A DNA stretch of 64,000 nt from Halorussus ruber. GTDB taxonomy: Archaea; Halobacteriota; Halobacteria; Halobacteriales; Haladaptataceae. Shown here piece after piece: positions 51,280 through 60,069 of this stretch; position 1 is the first letter of the stretch; every line of letters begins with the position of its first letter. Location: contig NZ_ML219770.1 in assembly GCF_004765785.1 (NCBI RefSeq), positions 1 to 64,000 on the forward strand, read 5' to 3'. The translations under genes were made by a program, and so were the position numbers. The notes under the pieces are model-generated. The model did not search any database, had not been told where the DNA came from, and saw only the letters and a list, made by a program, of their open reading frames with translations.

Positions 51280-53031
51280 CTACTCCGTCAACTCGGCGAC
51301 GCGCTCGCTCAACTCCTCGGGCGTGGTCACGGCCTCGCTTCGCTCGCCCTCGACAACGACGGAGGCCGACCCCTGCTCGTACTCGTCGCCCGCGACGCCC
51401 GGCACCACGACCTTCTCGTGGTCGGCGACTCGCATCGCGGCGCGGTGGAGGTCCGACCCGGCGTCGTCGGCGACTTCGATGACGAGCGGGTCCCGGCAGA
51501 GGCGCGCCGCGGCGGTGGCGTAGACCGCGACCTGCACGCCGAGGCGGTCCGCGGCGTCGGCGAACGCCGCGATGGCACCCTCGGCGGCCTCGCGGTACGC
51601 CTCCTCGCCGGTCAGGACGGCGAGGTCAACGAGCGCGTCCGCAATCTCGGCGTTGTGGTCCAGCGGGCGGAGCGGTCGGTCGAGGAGGCCCGGACCCTCT
51701 CGGGGGCCGTCCACGAAGGCTCCTTCATCCTTCTCGCGCAGGTTCTCCAGCGCGTAGTCGGCGACCTCGCGGGCGGCGTCGAGGTACTGCTCGTCGCCCG
51801 TGACCTGCCGGGCGGTCGTGAGCGCGCCGAGCAGGTGGGCGTGGTCGGCCAGCAGGCCGGACTCGCTGGTCTCGCCCTCGTCGCCGAACTCCTCGGCGTC
51901 GAAGTGCGTAATCTCGCCGTCCGCGACCAGCTCGGAAAGCACGTAGTCGAGCGCACGCTCGGCGTACTGGCGGGCGCGCTCGTCGTCGGTGTAGGCCGAG
52001 AACGTCAGCAGGGCGTCGGCGGCCATCGCGTTCCAGTCGGCGAACGCGGTCGGGTCCACCGCGGGCGCGTCGGCGGCCTCGCGGTCGGTGGGTTCGAGCG
52101 CGTAGTAGTCGGGGTCGTCCTCGGCGTCGGTCTGGTCGGATTCGGACTGCTCGCCGGTCGCCTCCTCGCCGTCCGCATCGCCACTCTCGGGCAGTTCCGG
52201 CGAGTCGCCCGGTGCCTGACTCCCGGCGAAGGCCTCGCCGTTCCAGAGGGTCGTGGTCAGGTACTCGATGGTGCGCTCGGCCGGGTCTCGGTAGGTCTCG
52301 TCGCCGGTGTAGAGGTAGGCGTTGGCGTATGCCCGGACCAGCGCGGCGTTGGTCGAGAGCAACTTCTCGTGGTGGGCGTCGCTCCAGTCGCGGCCCTCGG
52401 CGAACCGGAAGAACCCGCCGTCGTAGTCGTAGAGGTGCTGGCTCACCGCCGAGAGGGTGGCCAGTCCCTGCTCGCGCTCGCGCTTGAGGGCGAACTCCAC
52501 GGTCCGGGGCAGGGGGAACTTCTCGCTGTCGCCCCACCCGCCGTAACTCTCGTCGAACTTGTCGCCCAACTGCCCCGCGACGAGGCGCTCGATGTCGGGC
52601 GAGAGGTCTCCGGCGGGCGGGTCCTCGCGCAGGCTCCGGGGGATTCTGGCGGCCTCCTCGCCCTTGTGGGTCCAGAGGTCCCGGACGCGCTGGACGACTT
52701 GGCGCATCCCGTCGATGCCGAGGTATGTCGCGCCCGTCAGCAGGTCTCCCCCGGGCGTGCAGAAGACGTTCGAGGGGAACCCGCCCACGTTGTACCGCTC
52801 GCGGACCCGCGGCTGGCGGTCGATGTCCACCCGGACGGGAACGAACGAGTCGTTGACGTTCGCGGCCACCATCGGGTTGCTGTACGCCTCGCGGTCCATC
52901 TCGTGACACCACGAACACCACGTCGCGGAGAGCGAGAGGAGAACCGGCTTGTCGGCCTCGCGGGCCTCGGCGAAGGCCTCGTCGCCCCATTCGCGCCACT
53001 CGACTTTGGTCTCCTCGGCGCTGTCGTTCAT
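51280..53031 (-). CDS. DUF255 thioredoxin-fold protein (YyaL/SPATA20-like)
   Basis: 583 residues. N-terminal thioredoxin-like domain with WCSWCH at 38-43 (TWCSWCHEMDREAYS) and the cis-Pro GGFPSNVF, then an alpha/alpha barrel resembling AGE/glycoside-processing enzymes (SVSQHLYDYDGGFFRFAEGR). An acidic insert sits at about 260-300. Human SPATA20 and bacterial YyaL belong here; function unproven but redox-linked carbohydrate enzymology has been suggested. Length is slightly below the family (about 690). Confidence 0.88.
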   Translation of the reverse strand: MNDSAEETKVEWREWGDEAFAEAREADKPVLLSLSATWCSWCHEMDREAYSNPMVAANVNDSFVPVRVDIDRQPRVRERYNVGGFPSNVFCTPGGDLLTGATYLGIDGMRQVVQRVRDLWTHKGEEAARIPRSLREDPPAGDLSPDIERLVAGQLGDKFDESYGGWGDSEKFPLPRTVEFALKREREQGLATLSAVSQHLYDYDGGFFRFAEGRDWSDAHHEKLLSTNAALVRAYANAYLYTGDETYRDPAERTIEYLTTTLWNGEAFAGSQAPGDSPELPESGDADGEEATGEQSESDQTDAEDDPDYYALEPTDREAADAPAVDPTAFADWNAMAADALLTFSAYTDDERARQYAERALDYVLSELVADGEITHFDAEEFGDEGETSESGLLADHAHLLGALTTARQVTGDEQYLDAAREVADYALENLREKDEGAFVDGPREGPGLLDRPLRPLDHNAEIADALVDLAVLTGEEAYREAAEGAIAAFADAADRLGVQVAVYATAAARLCRDPLVIEVADDAGSDLHRAAMRVADHEKVVVPGVAGDEYEQGSASVVVEGERSEAVTTPEELSERVAELTE

Positions 53032-53167
53032 GGCCGAGGGTTGGCGGTGGGTCGGGATGGGTCTTGCTATGTCGGAACTGTGTGGGGGAGAAGCGAGTCC
53101 TGTTTGTCAAATTGCATCGGCATTTGTATTTTTCTGAATCTGCAACCACATTCGTGGTTTTTGGAGA

Positions 53168-53317
53168 CGAAGCTAGCTATTCCCGAAGCCGAGGAGTCAC
53201 CGCACAGCACCGCACCGCGCCACGTCCTCCCCAACCGACTGCGCTACTCGCTTCGCTGCGTTGCTCGTCCCTCGCACGCCGGTGGCGCGGCATGAAGCCG
53301 CGCCAGCGCGCGCCGAC
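53168..53317 (+). repeat. R2 dispersed repeat, copy E
   Basis: gaagctagctattcccgaag (53168-53188 region), gaggagtcaccgca (53191-53204), cacgtcctccccaaccgact (53221-53240), gcgctactcgcttcgctgcg (53241-53260), gttgctcgtccctcgc, and the end hairpin ggcgcggc, loop atgaa, gccgcgcc (53284-53304), then agcgcgcgccgacc. Stem differs from other copies; complementarity is perfect. Confidence 0.8.
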
Positions 53318-53396
53318 CGCATTCGAGAAGAACCGCCAACCACCCATGTCACTCGGTGAATCAGCCGCTCTCCTTGGGGGAATGAAAGGGCGACCG

Positions 53397-53475
53397 CGAA
53401 CCGCGCGAGGGCTTTCGAGGACATTGCGGTCTTATCTACTCCTGCAGATTCGAGAGCGAGGGCTTTCGGAACCAC
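53397..53475 (+). repeat. R3 repeat, copy a
   Basis: Contains cgcgcgagggctttcgagga then about 25 unrelated bases and cgagagcgagggctttcgga. The second copy is at 56217-56295. Confidence 0.7.
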
Positions 53476-53611
53476 CGTTCCTAATCCCTCGTTCATTGTC
53501 TGTCTCCTTCTCGCACACGCCGTACATCAAATTATAGCCTTGAACTCACAAATTCACACAATCACCCCCGTCAGCGGGACGCTTACAATCACGCGCGCCT
53601 AAGACCCGAGC

Positions 53612-54187
53612 GTGCAGCAAGACCGGCTCCTGTTCGGACTCGCCGCGGTCCTCGCGGGCATCGCCACCCTCGAATTCGTGCTGGCGTTCGTCTACAGTCC
53701 CGCGTTGCTGGCGATTGCGATTCCGTTCGGCGCGGCCGCCTATCTCGTCTGGTATCAGGCCAGCGGGCGACTCCGCGAGCGCGTCGAATCCGGTCGCGCC
53801 GGGAGCTATCGCCGCGCGGACGCCGAGACCGGCGGATTCGGAGCCGGAGCGCGTGAGTCCTTCTCCCAGAGCAGATTCGGGCGGCAGGCCGAACAGCGCC
53901 GCGCGCGAGCAGGAGGAGCGCAGGCCGGTCGGGGGCAAGCGGGACGAGGACAGGCGGGCGGTGCGCGAGCCGGGTCGCGGGGCAGGGCCCGCACCGTCGG
54001 CAACTCCGGGCCGACTCCGGCGGAGGCCTATCGCGTCCTCGGTCTCGACGCCGACGCCGACCCCGAGGAGGTCCGACAGGCCTACCGCCAGAAGGTCAAG
54101 TCGGTCCACCCGGACCGCGAGTCCGGCGACGAAGAGCAGTTCAAGCGCGTGAAGGAAGCCTACGAAGTGCTGGACGAGCGCAACTGA
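53612..54187 (+). CDS. Membrane-associated J-domain protein (DnaJ-like)
   Basis: 191 residues, GTG start. Two hydrophobic segments (about 8-28 and 31-46), a Gly/Ala/Arg-rich linker with RGQAGRGQAGGARA repeats, then a J domain with YRVLGLDADADPEEVRQAYR and the HPD in VHPDRESG, which activates DnaK. The membrane part should hold it at the cytoplasmic membrane, J domain inside. Typical of haloarchaeal short DnaJ relatives. Confidence 0.88.
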   Translation: MQQDRLLFGLAAVLAGIATLEFVLAFVYSPALLAIAIPFGAAAYLVWYQASGRLRERVESGRAGSYRRADAETGGFGAGARESFSQSRFGRQAEQRRARAGGAQAGRGQAGRGQAGGARAGSRGRARTVGNSGPTPAEAYRVLGLDADADPEEVRQAYRQKVKSVHPDRESGDEEQFKRVKEAYEVLDERN

Positions 54188-54298
54188 GTTATTTCCGCGC
54201 TCCTCGCCCTCCCTGCCTTCTCCCCGCGCCGGGTCGGATTATCACCAATCGGATTTATTATGGAGGGGTCATAACACCTCGCTAACTTTCACCCCGCC

Positions 54299-55807
54299 AT
54301 GTCAGCGAGACCTCCGCAGTGCGCCGTCGCCGCGGTCGCGGTCGCCCTCCTCGCGGCGACAGTCGTCCCGTGGGTCGGTGCCGGAACAGCGACCGCCGCC
54401 GGAAGCGCCTCCTTCGCCGAGACCGCCGTCTACGAGCAGAGCGGCGACGTGGCGAACATCACCGTCACCACCTCGAAGGCCGCGACGGTGAACCTCGGGT
54501 CGCCCGAGACCAACTTCTGGCTACAGGTGCGGGTCAGTTCGGGGACGACGACGCTCCGGCTCAACACCTACAAGGCCGGGGAGTCGAACCGCTACGAGCT
54601 ATCGGAGATGGTCTGGGCCGCCGAAGGCTCCATCTCGAGTCGGCGGCTCCGGACCCCCGCAATCGACGCGCCGCTGGAGCCAGCGCGCTACCAGATGAAC
54701 GTCACGACGAACGGACAGGAGCAGGCGCTCGCCGCGTTAGTCGTCGAGGAGCGCGCGACCAACGACGTGACCGCCCGCATCGCGCCCGAGCGAACCGACA
54801 CGTCGAAACTCGAGACCGCCGCAGACGTGAAGGGGGCATCTGTCGCGCCGTGGGGAAACGGGTCGGTCGCCCGCGGTGACTGGTTGTTCCTCCGCGTCGA
54901 CGCCTCCGGCGTCCGGGGGCCGCTGGTCGAGTCTGGCGGAGGGCTCGACACGTCCCAACTCGACGGCGAGGAGATACGCGTCGCTTTCGAGCAGACGAAC
55001 GCGATGAACGAGCAGAGCCATACATTCACAGGCGCAGAAGCCGAGCGCGTCATCACCGGCGGGGACTTCGAAGGGTTCTACCTCGCGGTCGATACCGGGA
55101 ACCACAGTATCGAAGCGGGCGACCGGTACGAGGTCCGGTTCACGATTCCCGAGCGGAGCGAACTCGCCGACTCGAAGCAGACCGTCTCGACCGACGTCCG
55201 CGTCGCCGAGCGCCGGGTGAACATCGAGGAGTACCACGGCGAGACCTTGACCGTCGAGGACGACACCACGTTCCACGGGAAGACGACGCTGACGCCCGGT
55301 TCGACCGTCAACATCTCGGCGCGGTCGGCCGCCGTTCCGCCCTTCCACTACCCGCGGACCGTCACCGTCTCGGGCGAGCGGACCTTCGAGGTATCGTTCG
55401 ACTTCTCGGACCTCGAAGCGGGCCGGGAGTTCCAGATTCGGCTCAGCGACCAGAAGCGCTCGATTCCCGCGCAGATGAAGCCGCCGGAGACCACGACGGC
55501 CGCGCCGACCACGACCGCGAACGATTCGGACAACCAGACCACCACGCCGCCTCAGACGCCGACCGCGACGACGACTACGAAGACGACCGCGACGACGACC
55601 ACGAAGACGACCGCCGAGGGCCTGACGCAGGTCGGAATGGGGGATACTCGGAAACCGCTGACCCAGCAGGCGGCCAAGAACGGAACCGGCGGTGACGGCG
55701 ACGGCGGCGGGGGTGGCGGTCCCATCCCGAGCGTCCCCGGATTCGGACCGGTTGCGAGCGTCGTCGCGGTGCTGGCGGCCGCGCTACTGGCCGCCAGACG
55801 GCGGTAG
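54299..55807 (+). CDS. Secreted PGF-CTERM surface protein
   Basis: 502 residues. Sec signal (VAVALLAATVVPWVGAGTA TA), beta-rich ectodomain with sequons (NIT, NVT, NGT, NST-like), a Thr-rich linker (TTTTKTTATTTTKTT near 415-435) and the end VPGFGPVASVVAVLAAALLA plus RRR, the archaeosortase A signal. It should be lipid-linked to the cell surface. Function unknown. Confidence 0.88.
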   Translation: MSARPPQCAVAAVAVALLAATVVPWVGAGTATAAGSASFAETAVYEQSGDVANITVTTSKAATVNLGSPETNFWLQVRVSSGTTTLRLNTYKAGESNRYELSEMVWAAEGSISSRRLRTPAIDAPLEPARYQMNVTTNGQEQALAALVVEERATNDVTARIAPERTDTSKLETAADVKGASVAPWGNGSVARGDWLFLRVDASGVRGPLVESGGGLDTSQLDGEEIRVAFEQTNAMNEQSHTFTGAEAERVITGGDFEGFYLAVDTGNHSIEAGDRYEVRFTIPERSELADSKQTVSTDVRVAERRVNIEEYHGETLTVEDDTTFHGKTTLTPGSTVNISARSAAVPPFHYPRTVTVSGERTFEVSFDFSDLEAGREFQIRLSDQKRSIPAQMKPPETTTAAPTTTANDSDNQTTTPPQTPTATTTTKTTATTTTKTTAEGLTQVGMGDTRKPLTQQAAKNGTGGDGDGGGGGGPIPSVPGFGPVASVVAVLAAALLAARRR

Positions 55808-55990
55808 TCGGGCGGGGTTTCGAGCCAGCGCAATCAATCACGTCTCCGCTCGGTGAAACAGACCACGTCCTGGTGGACTGAAAGGGCGAGCGCGGTTCGC
55901 GTTCGTCGTGGTCGTCTCAGCGACCCCTCTCCGGAGCGAACGAAGTGAACGAGGAATATGTCGCTGAGCGGCCGTCACGCGAGCGAGGTC

Positions 55991-56038
55991 TTGCCGAGCG
56001 AAGCGAGGCAACGGCTCGGAAGACGCGGTTTGTCTTCC
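55991..56038 (-). repeat. Two-hairpin module c (inverted)
   Basis: Plus strand ttgcc, loop gagcgaagcga, ggcaa (55991-56011), then ggaagac, loop gcggttt, gtcttcc (56018-56038). On the minus strand hairpin 1 has the same aaaccgc loop and the same stem as module a; hairpin 2 has a tcgcttcgctc loop close to tcacttcgttc and a new stem. Confidence 0.75.
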
Positions 56039-56216
56039 GGTGCGAGTGTGACCTCGGAAGTCCCAGTCCGCGCAGGAGCGTAGTCGTTCGAAAATCGGAG
56101 GTTTTCGTGAGCACGCGAGAGCACAGCTCTCGCTGCCCTCGCGGGACGTTGTCCCGCTCAGTCACGAGAGAGCTTCGCTCTCTCGGACGACGACGAGCAG
56201 AACCGTCTTCCGGCGG

Positions 56217-56295
56217 CGAACCGCGCGAGGGCTTTCGAGGACGTTGCGGTCCCGTCTGCTCCTGTAGTTCCGAGCACGAGGGCTTTCGAGGCCAC
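56217..56295 (+). repeat. R3 repeat, copy b
   Basis: gaaccgcgcgagggctttcg then a gaggacgttgcggtc stretch, then cgagcacgagggctttcgag. Same layout as 53397-53475; the two gcgagggctttcg-type halves are direct repeats of each other. Confidence 0.7.
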
Positions 56296-56403
56296 AGTCG
56301 CTACTTTTCTGACCCATCCAGCCACGACTCAGCAAAGGGTCCGATGTTTTTTATACGGGGCCTGAGGATATGAACCCGAACACGGTTCCCCCGCGGTGAA
56401 ATC

Positions 56404-57438
56404 ATGCTACAGGGAATGGACCAGTCCGAATTCGGTCAGTTCGTTGCGGCCCTCTGGGAGCGTCAGGGCTGGCAGACGCAAGTCAAGAACGACGACGGTC
56501 GGGTGTTCGTCGCGGTCCAGCGGCCCGAGACCGGCGACGAGGGACTGCTCTGGGCGCGCCCCGGCTCCGAGGAGGTCGGCGGCAAGCAGGTCCAGCAGTT
56601 CGCCAAGCTCTGCCAGCAGTACGAGGTGGACGAAGCGGCTATCGTCACCGCGGGAAGCCTCTCAGACCACGCGAAGAAGGTCTCGCAGGGGTCGGGCGTG
56701 GACCTCCTCGACGGCGAGGGCGTCGCCAAAATCCTGAAACAGAAGGGATGGACCGACCTCGCCGAGGAGTACGCCGACGGCGGCGGCGCGAGCGGTTCGG
56801 GCGGCGGAAGCGACGGCGACTCGCCGCTCGACCAGATTCGAGCCGTCGGCCAGCAGGTCGCCGCGAAAGTTTCGGGTGCGCTCGGCGACGCCGACGTGTC
56901 GGTCCCGACCAAACCCGCGCTCGCGGTCGTGGTGCTGGTCGCGCTGGTCGGCGCGGGCGTCCTCGTCGGCCCGTCGCTTCCCTTCCTCGGCGGCGGCGAC
57001 AGCGCGCCCATCGAGGCCGAATCGGTCGCGCCCGCGAACAGTACGACGACGTTCAGCGTCAGGTGGAACGCCCGGGTGACCGACGAAATCGACCCGAACG
57101 AGAGCGACGCGAAATCGTACCGCGCGCCGCGGGGCGAGCAGTTCGTCCTCGTCCGGATGTCGGTCAACAACACGGGCGAGGGGAAGGCCAAGATACGAGA
57201 GTCCGGGTTTAAACTCCGGACCGAAAACGAGACCTACGGCCACCAACCGCTCTCGGACCACGACGGCTTCGTGGACTTCGCCATGTCGCCGGGGACCAAC
57301 TACTACGGGTGGACCGTCTTCGCGGTGCCGAAGGGGACGACCGGGACGCTCGTCTACGAGCAGAACGCGAGCGCACCGCCCGTCGGCGTCGAGTTCACTC
57401 ACGACCCGAACATCGCGGTCAACGTGACTCGCCGGTAG
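56404..57438 (+). CDS. Membrane-anchored degenerate Mrr-like (restriction-endonuclease-fold) protein
   Basis: 344 residues. Residues 1-110 align with the Mrr catalytic domain (FGQFVAALWERQGWQTQVKN, VQRPETGDEGLLWARPGSEE, VQQFAKLCQQYEVDEAAIVT). The catalytic E/Q-x-K of PD-(D/E)xK enzymes is replaced by W-A-R, so cleavage is unlikely. A Gly-rich linker, one membrane segment at about 175-198 and an exterior beta domain (DUF4352-like) follow. A GGTGA ribosome site at 56394 supports the ATG. Probably a sensor/anchor rather than a nuclease. Confidence 0.75.
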   Translation: MLQGMDQSEFGQFVAALWERQGWQTQVKNDDGRVFVAVQRPETGDEGLLWARPGSEEVGGKQVQQFAKLCQQYEVDEAAIVTAGSLSDHAKKVSQGSGVDLLDGEGVAKILKQKGWTDLAEEYADGGGASGSGGGSDGDSPLDQIRAVGQQVAAKVSGALGDADVSVPTKPALAVVVLVALVGAGVLVGPSLPFLGGGDSAPIEAESVAPANSTTTFSVRWNARVTDEIDPNESDAKSYRAPRGEQFVLVRMSVNNTGEGKAKIRESGFKLRTENETYGHQPLSDHDGFVDFAMSPGTNYYGWTVFAVPKGTTGTLVYEQNASAPPVGVEFTHDPNIAVNVTRR

Positions 57439-57648
57439 CTTCGCGTCATTCTATACGATTCTAAAAGAACTGTATCTATTTTTCTAAAAATGTTTTTATT
57501 ACTTTAGCAAACAATCTGGTTTCCCGTTCGACGCGCGCTTCGGGACGACTGGTGGCCCCGAAGCGCGTCCGAACGGCCCGATACCGTGGGAAACGTAGCC
57601 GTTCGAATCCGGGCAAGGCTTTTCTTTGCTCCGGCCTAATCCGGTCGT

Positions 57649-59355
57649 ATGTGCCCTAACCGGGCCGCACTGCAGCGAGCCCTCGAACGCGGCGAACAGG
57701 AGGGCGGAAGCGTGGAGTTCAAAGAGCGACTCACCAAGGACCTCCATCTGTCCGAGGGCCGGATGGAGAGTCTGGCGGCCCAACTCCGCCACAGAGTGCT
57801 GTCTGGGGACGGCGAGGCCACCTACGTCGTGGGCGTGACCGACGACGGCGGCATCGCCGGAATCAGCCACGAGGACTTCTCCGAGTCGATGGACGTACTC
57901 AGCCTGCTGGCCGAGGAGGCGGGCGCGCACATCGAGGACGTACAGACGTGGGGCATCGCCGACGACGGGTCGGCGACCGAACACGACGAGCTGTTCGTGA
58001 CCAACCGCGATACCGACGACGAGGCGGACGGTCTCGTCGGGGTCGCCACGATTCGGGAGGGCGCGATGCTCGACACCGACAGCGAACACATCGTCGTCGG
58101 GACCGCGGGCCACGTCGACCACGGCAAGTCCACGCTGGTCGGGACCCTCGTCACCGGCCAGTCCGACGACGGCGAGGGCGGCACGCGGGGCTACCTCGAC
58201 GTCCAACCCCACGAGGTCGAGCGCGGCCTCTCGGCGGACCTCTCTTACGGCGTCTACGGCTTCGACGGCGAGGGACCGGTCCGGATGGACAACCCTCACC
58301 GGAAGACCGACCGCGCCCGCGTCGTGGAGGAGTCAGACAAGTTGGTCTCGTTCGTGGACACCGTGGGCCACGAGCCGTGGCTCCGAACGACGATCCGCGG
58401 ACTCGTGGGCCAGAAACTCGACTACGGCCTGCTGACCGTCGCCGCGGACGACGGCCCGACCAAGACGACCCGCGAGCATCTGGGGGTCCTGCTGGCGACC
58501 GAACTCCCGACCATGGTCGCCATCACCAAGGCCGACGTCGTGGACGACGAGCGCGTCGCGGAGGTCGAGCGCGAGGTCGAGCGCCTCCTGCGGGACGTTG
58601 GCAAGACGCCACTCCGCATCGAGCGCCACGGCACCGACGCCGCAATCGAGGAGATCGGCGACGACGTGGTGCCGGTCCTGACCACCAGCGCGGTCACGAT
58701 GGAGGGCATGGACACGCTGGACGAGATGTTCGAGCGCCTGCCCAAGACGACGGCTGACTCGGGCGATTTCCGGATGTACATCGACCGGACCTACTCCGTC
58801 ACCGGCGTCGGGGCGGTGGCCTCGGGGACCATCATGTCCGGCGAGGTCGAGGCGGGCGACGAACTGCTCATCGGCCCGATGGCCGACGGGGCCTTCCGCG
58901 AGGTGGAAGTCCGGTCCATCGAGATGCACTACCACCGCGTTGACAAGGCCAAGGCGGGCCGCATCGTCGGCATCGCGCTGAAAGGAGTTCGGGAATCGGA
59001 CATCGAGCGCGGGATGGTCCTCCTGCCGAAGGAGGCCGACCCCGACCCGGTTCGGGAGTTCGAGGCCGAGGTCGTCGTCCTCAACCACCCGACCCGCATC
59101 GGCGACGGCTACGAGCCGGTTCTCCACCTCGAAACCGTCAGCGAGGCCGCCCAGTTCCACCCCCACGAGGGCCAGCTCCTGCCGGGCGACTCGGGCACCA
59201 CCACGGTCCGGTTCAAGTTCCGACCCTATCTGGTCGAGGAGGGCCAGCGGTTCGTCTTCCGCGAGGGCCAGAGCAAGGGCGTCGGAACCGTGACCGACGT
59301 GAATCCGGGCGAAAACGACGGCGAGGACGCCGACGGCTCCGGGTCCACCGACTGA
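57649..59355 (+). CDS. GTPBP1-type translational GTPase
   Basis: 568 residues. A leading 150-residue extension (with EFKERLTKDLHLSEGRMES) is followed by the G domain: G1 GHVDHGKST, G3 DTVGHEPW, G4 ITKADVV and G5 region. The C-terminal beta-barrel domains resemble EF-Tu/SelB. Mammalian GTPBP1 acts in mRNA surveillance and translation; haloarchaeal relatives are unstudied. It ends four bases before the next gene starts, in one operon. Confidence 0.88.
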   Translation: MCPNRAALQRALERGEQEGGSVEFKERLTKDLHLSEGRMESLAAQLRHRVLSGDGEATYVVGVTDDGGIAGISHEDFSESMDVLSLLAEEAGAHIEDVQTWGIADDGSATEHDELFVTNRDTDDEADGLVGVATIREGAMLDTDSEHIVVGTAGHVDHGKSTLVGTLVTGQSDDGEGGTRGYLDVQPHEVERGLSADLSYGVYGFDGEGPVRMDNPHRKTDRARVVEESDKLVSFVDTVGHEPWLRTTIRGLVGQKLDYGLLTVAADDGPTKTTREHLGVLLATELPTMVAITKADVVDDERVAEVEREVERLLRDVGKTPLRIERHGTDAAIEEIGDDVVPVLTTSAVTMEGMDTLDEMFERLPKTTADSGDFRMYIDRTYSVTGVGAVASGTIMSGEVEAGDELLIGPMADGAFREVEVRSIEMHYHRVDKAKAGRIVGIALKGVRESDIERGMVLLPKEADPDPVREFEAEVVVLNHPTRIGDGYEPVLHLETVSEAAQFHPHEGQLLPGDSGTTTVRFKFRPYLVEEGQRFVFREGQSKGVGTVTDVNPGENDGEDADGSGSTD

Positions 59356-59358
59356 CTC

Positions 59359-59679
59359 GTGGACCGAGACCGAGTGACCGGGCTGGCGGCGAAGCTCCTC
59401 GCCAGCGTCCTCTTCCTCCTGAGCGCGGCCGGTCTGGCCGTCGCGGTCCAAACGGACGAGGGTATCCTTTCGGCGCTCTTCGGCGTGTATCTGACTGGCC
59501 TCCTCGTCGTCGGCGTCTTTCGGGACCTCGTCGACGCGAAGAACTGGCAGGTGGCCTTCTTCGGCGGCGTGGCGATTTGGGGCGGCTACGAGTATCTGGT
59601 CGGCGGAGACCGCTTCTCGCTGTTGCTGGCGGTCCTCGGGGTCGTGATGGTCGTGGCGAATCTGCTCGATATTCGGTAG
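59359..59679 (+). CDS. Small membrane protein, three segments
   Basis: 106 residues, GTG start, three or four hydrophobic segments (about 12-30, 34-55, 64-80, 86-103). Four bases follow the GTPase gene's stop, so it is probably co-transcribed with it. No known family. Confidence 0.75.
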   Translation: MDRDRVTGLAAKLLASVLFLLSAAGLAVAVQTDEGILSALFGVYLTGLLVVGVFRDLVDAKNWQVAFFGGVAIWGGYEYLVGGDRFSLLLAVLGVVMVVANLLDIR

Positions 59680-59685
59680 AGAGAA

Positions 59686-60063
59686 TCAGTCCTCGGCATT
59701 CTGTTCGGCATTTGGATGTGGTTCGTCGGGAGCATGGTCGGCCCATTCGTCGGGGTCCTCCTCGCCGAGACGGTCGTTGAGAGCCGAGGTCGTCTGGAAG
59801 TAGTTACTGAACGACGCGAGACGCTGCTCGTCGTCGGTAATCGCCCAGTACGGTCCCTTGTGACGAACGAGGGAGCGGTCTTCCAGTCGCCCGAGGACGT
59901 TCCCGATAGAGTTCTTGTTCACGCCAGTCTGTTCGGCGATTTCGGCGGGCTTGAACGCACGGTCGTCGTTGTGAGCGAGAAAGCGAAGAACTCGCTCGCC
60001 GTTGGTCATGTCGGCGAGTTCGGCCTCGCTCTTCTCTTCGAACTCGTCGATGTCGATAGACAC
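59686..60063 (-). CDS. MarR-like winged-HTH regulator
   Basis: 125 residues, GTG start. HTH in VLRFLAHNDDRAFKPAEIAE then VNKNSIGNVLGRLEDRSLVR, followed by an acidic tail. A partial palindrome around gtgtacac (60070-60087) lies immediately upstream and may be its operator. It could control itself or the neighbouring genes; no toxin partner is adjacent. Confidence 0.8.
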   Translation of the reverse strand: MSIDIDEFEEKSEAELADMTNGERVLRFLAHNDDRAFKPAEIAEQTGVNKNSIGNVLGRLEDRSLVRHKGPYWAITDDEQRLASFSNYFQTTSALNDRLGEEDPDEWADHAPDEPHPNAEQNAED

Positions 60064-60069
60064 GGGCGT

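Larger units (their letters stand above)
53032..53611. other. Intergenic region with R2 copy E and R3 copy
   Basis: R2 copy E is at 53168-53317 and R3 at 53397-53475. The remainder shows no gene; the promoter of the dnaJ-like gene is within the last 60 bases. Confidence 0.6.
55808..56403. other. Hairpin-dense intergenic region with two-hairpin module and R3
   Basis: Contains the inverted two-hairpin module (55991-56038), a perfect 9-bp hairpin cgagagagc/gctctctcg around ttc near 56167-56187, a 7-bp hairpin cgagagc/gctctcg around aca (56117-56135 region), and R3 copy b. A TATA-like tttttata (56347-56354) and SD-like ggtga (56394-56398) serve the next gene. No gene in between is supported. Confidence 0.65.

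Noticed and set aside
56404-56750. Active Mrr restriction enzyme
   Set aside because: The catalytic Q/E-x-K is W-A-R and a membrane helix follows; no methyltransferase is near.
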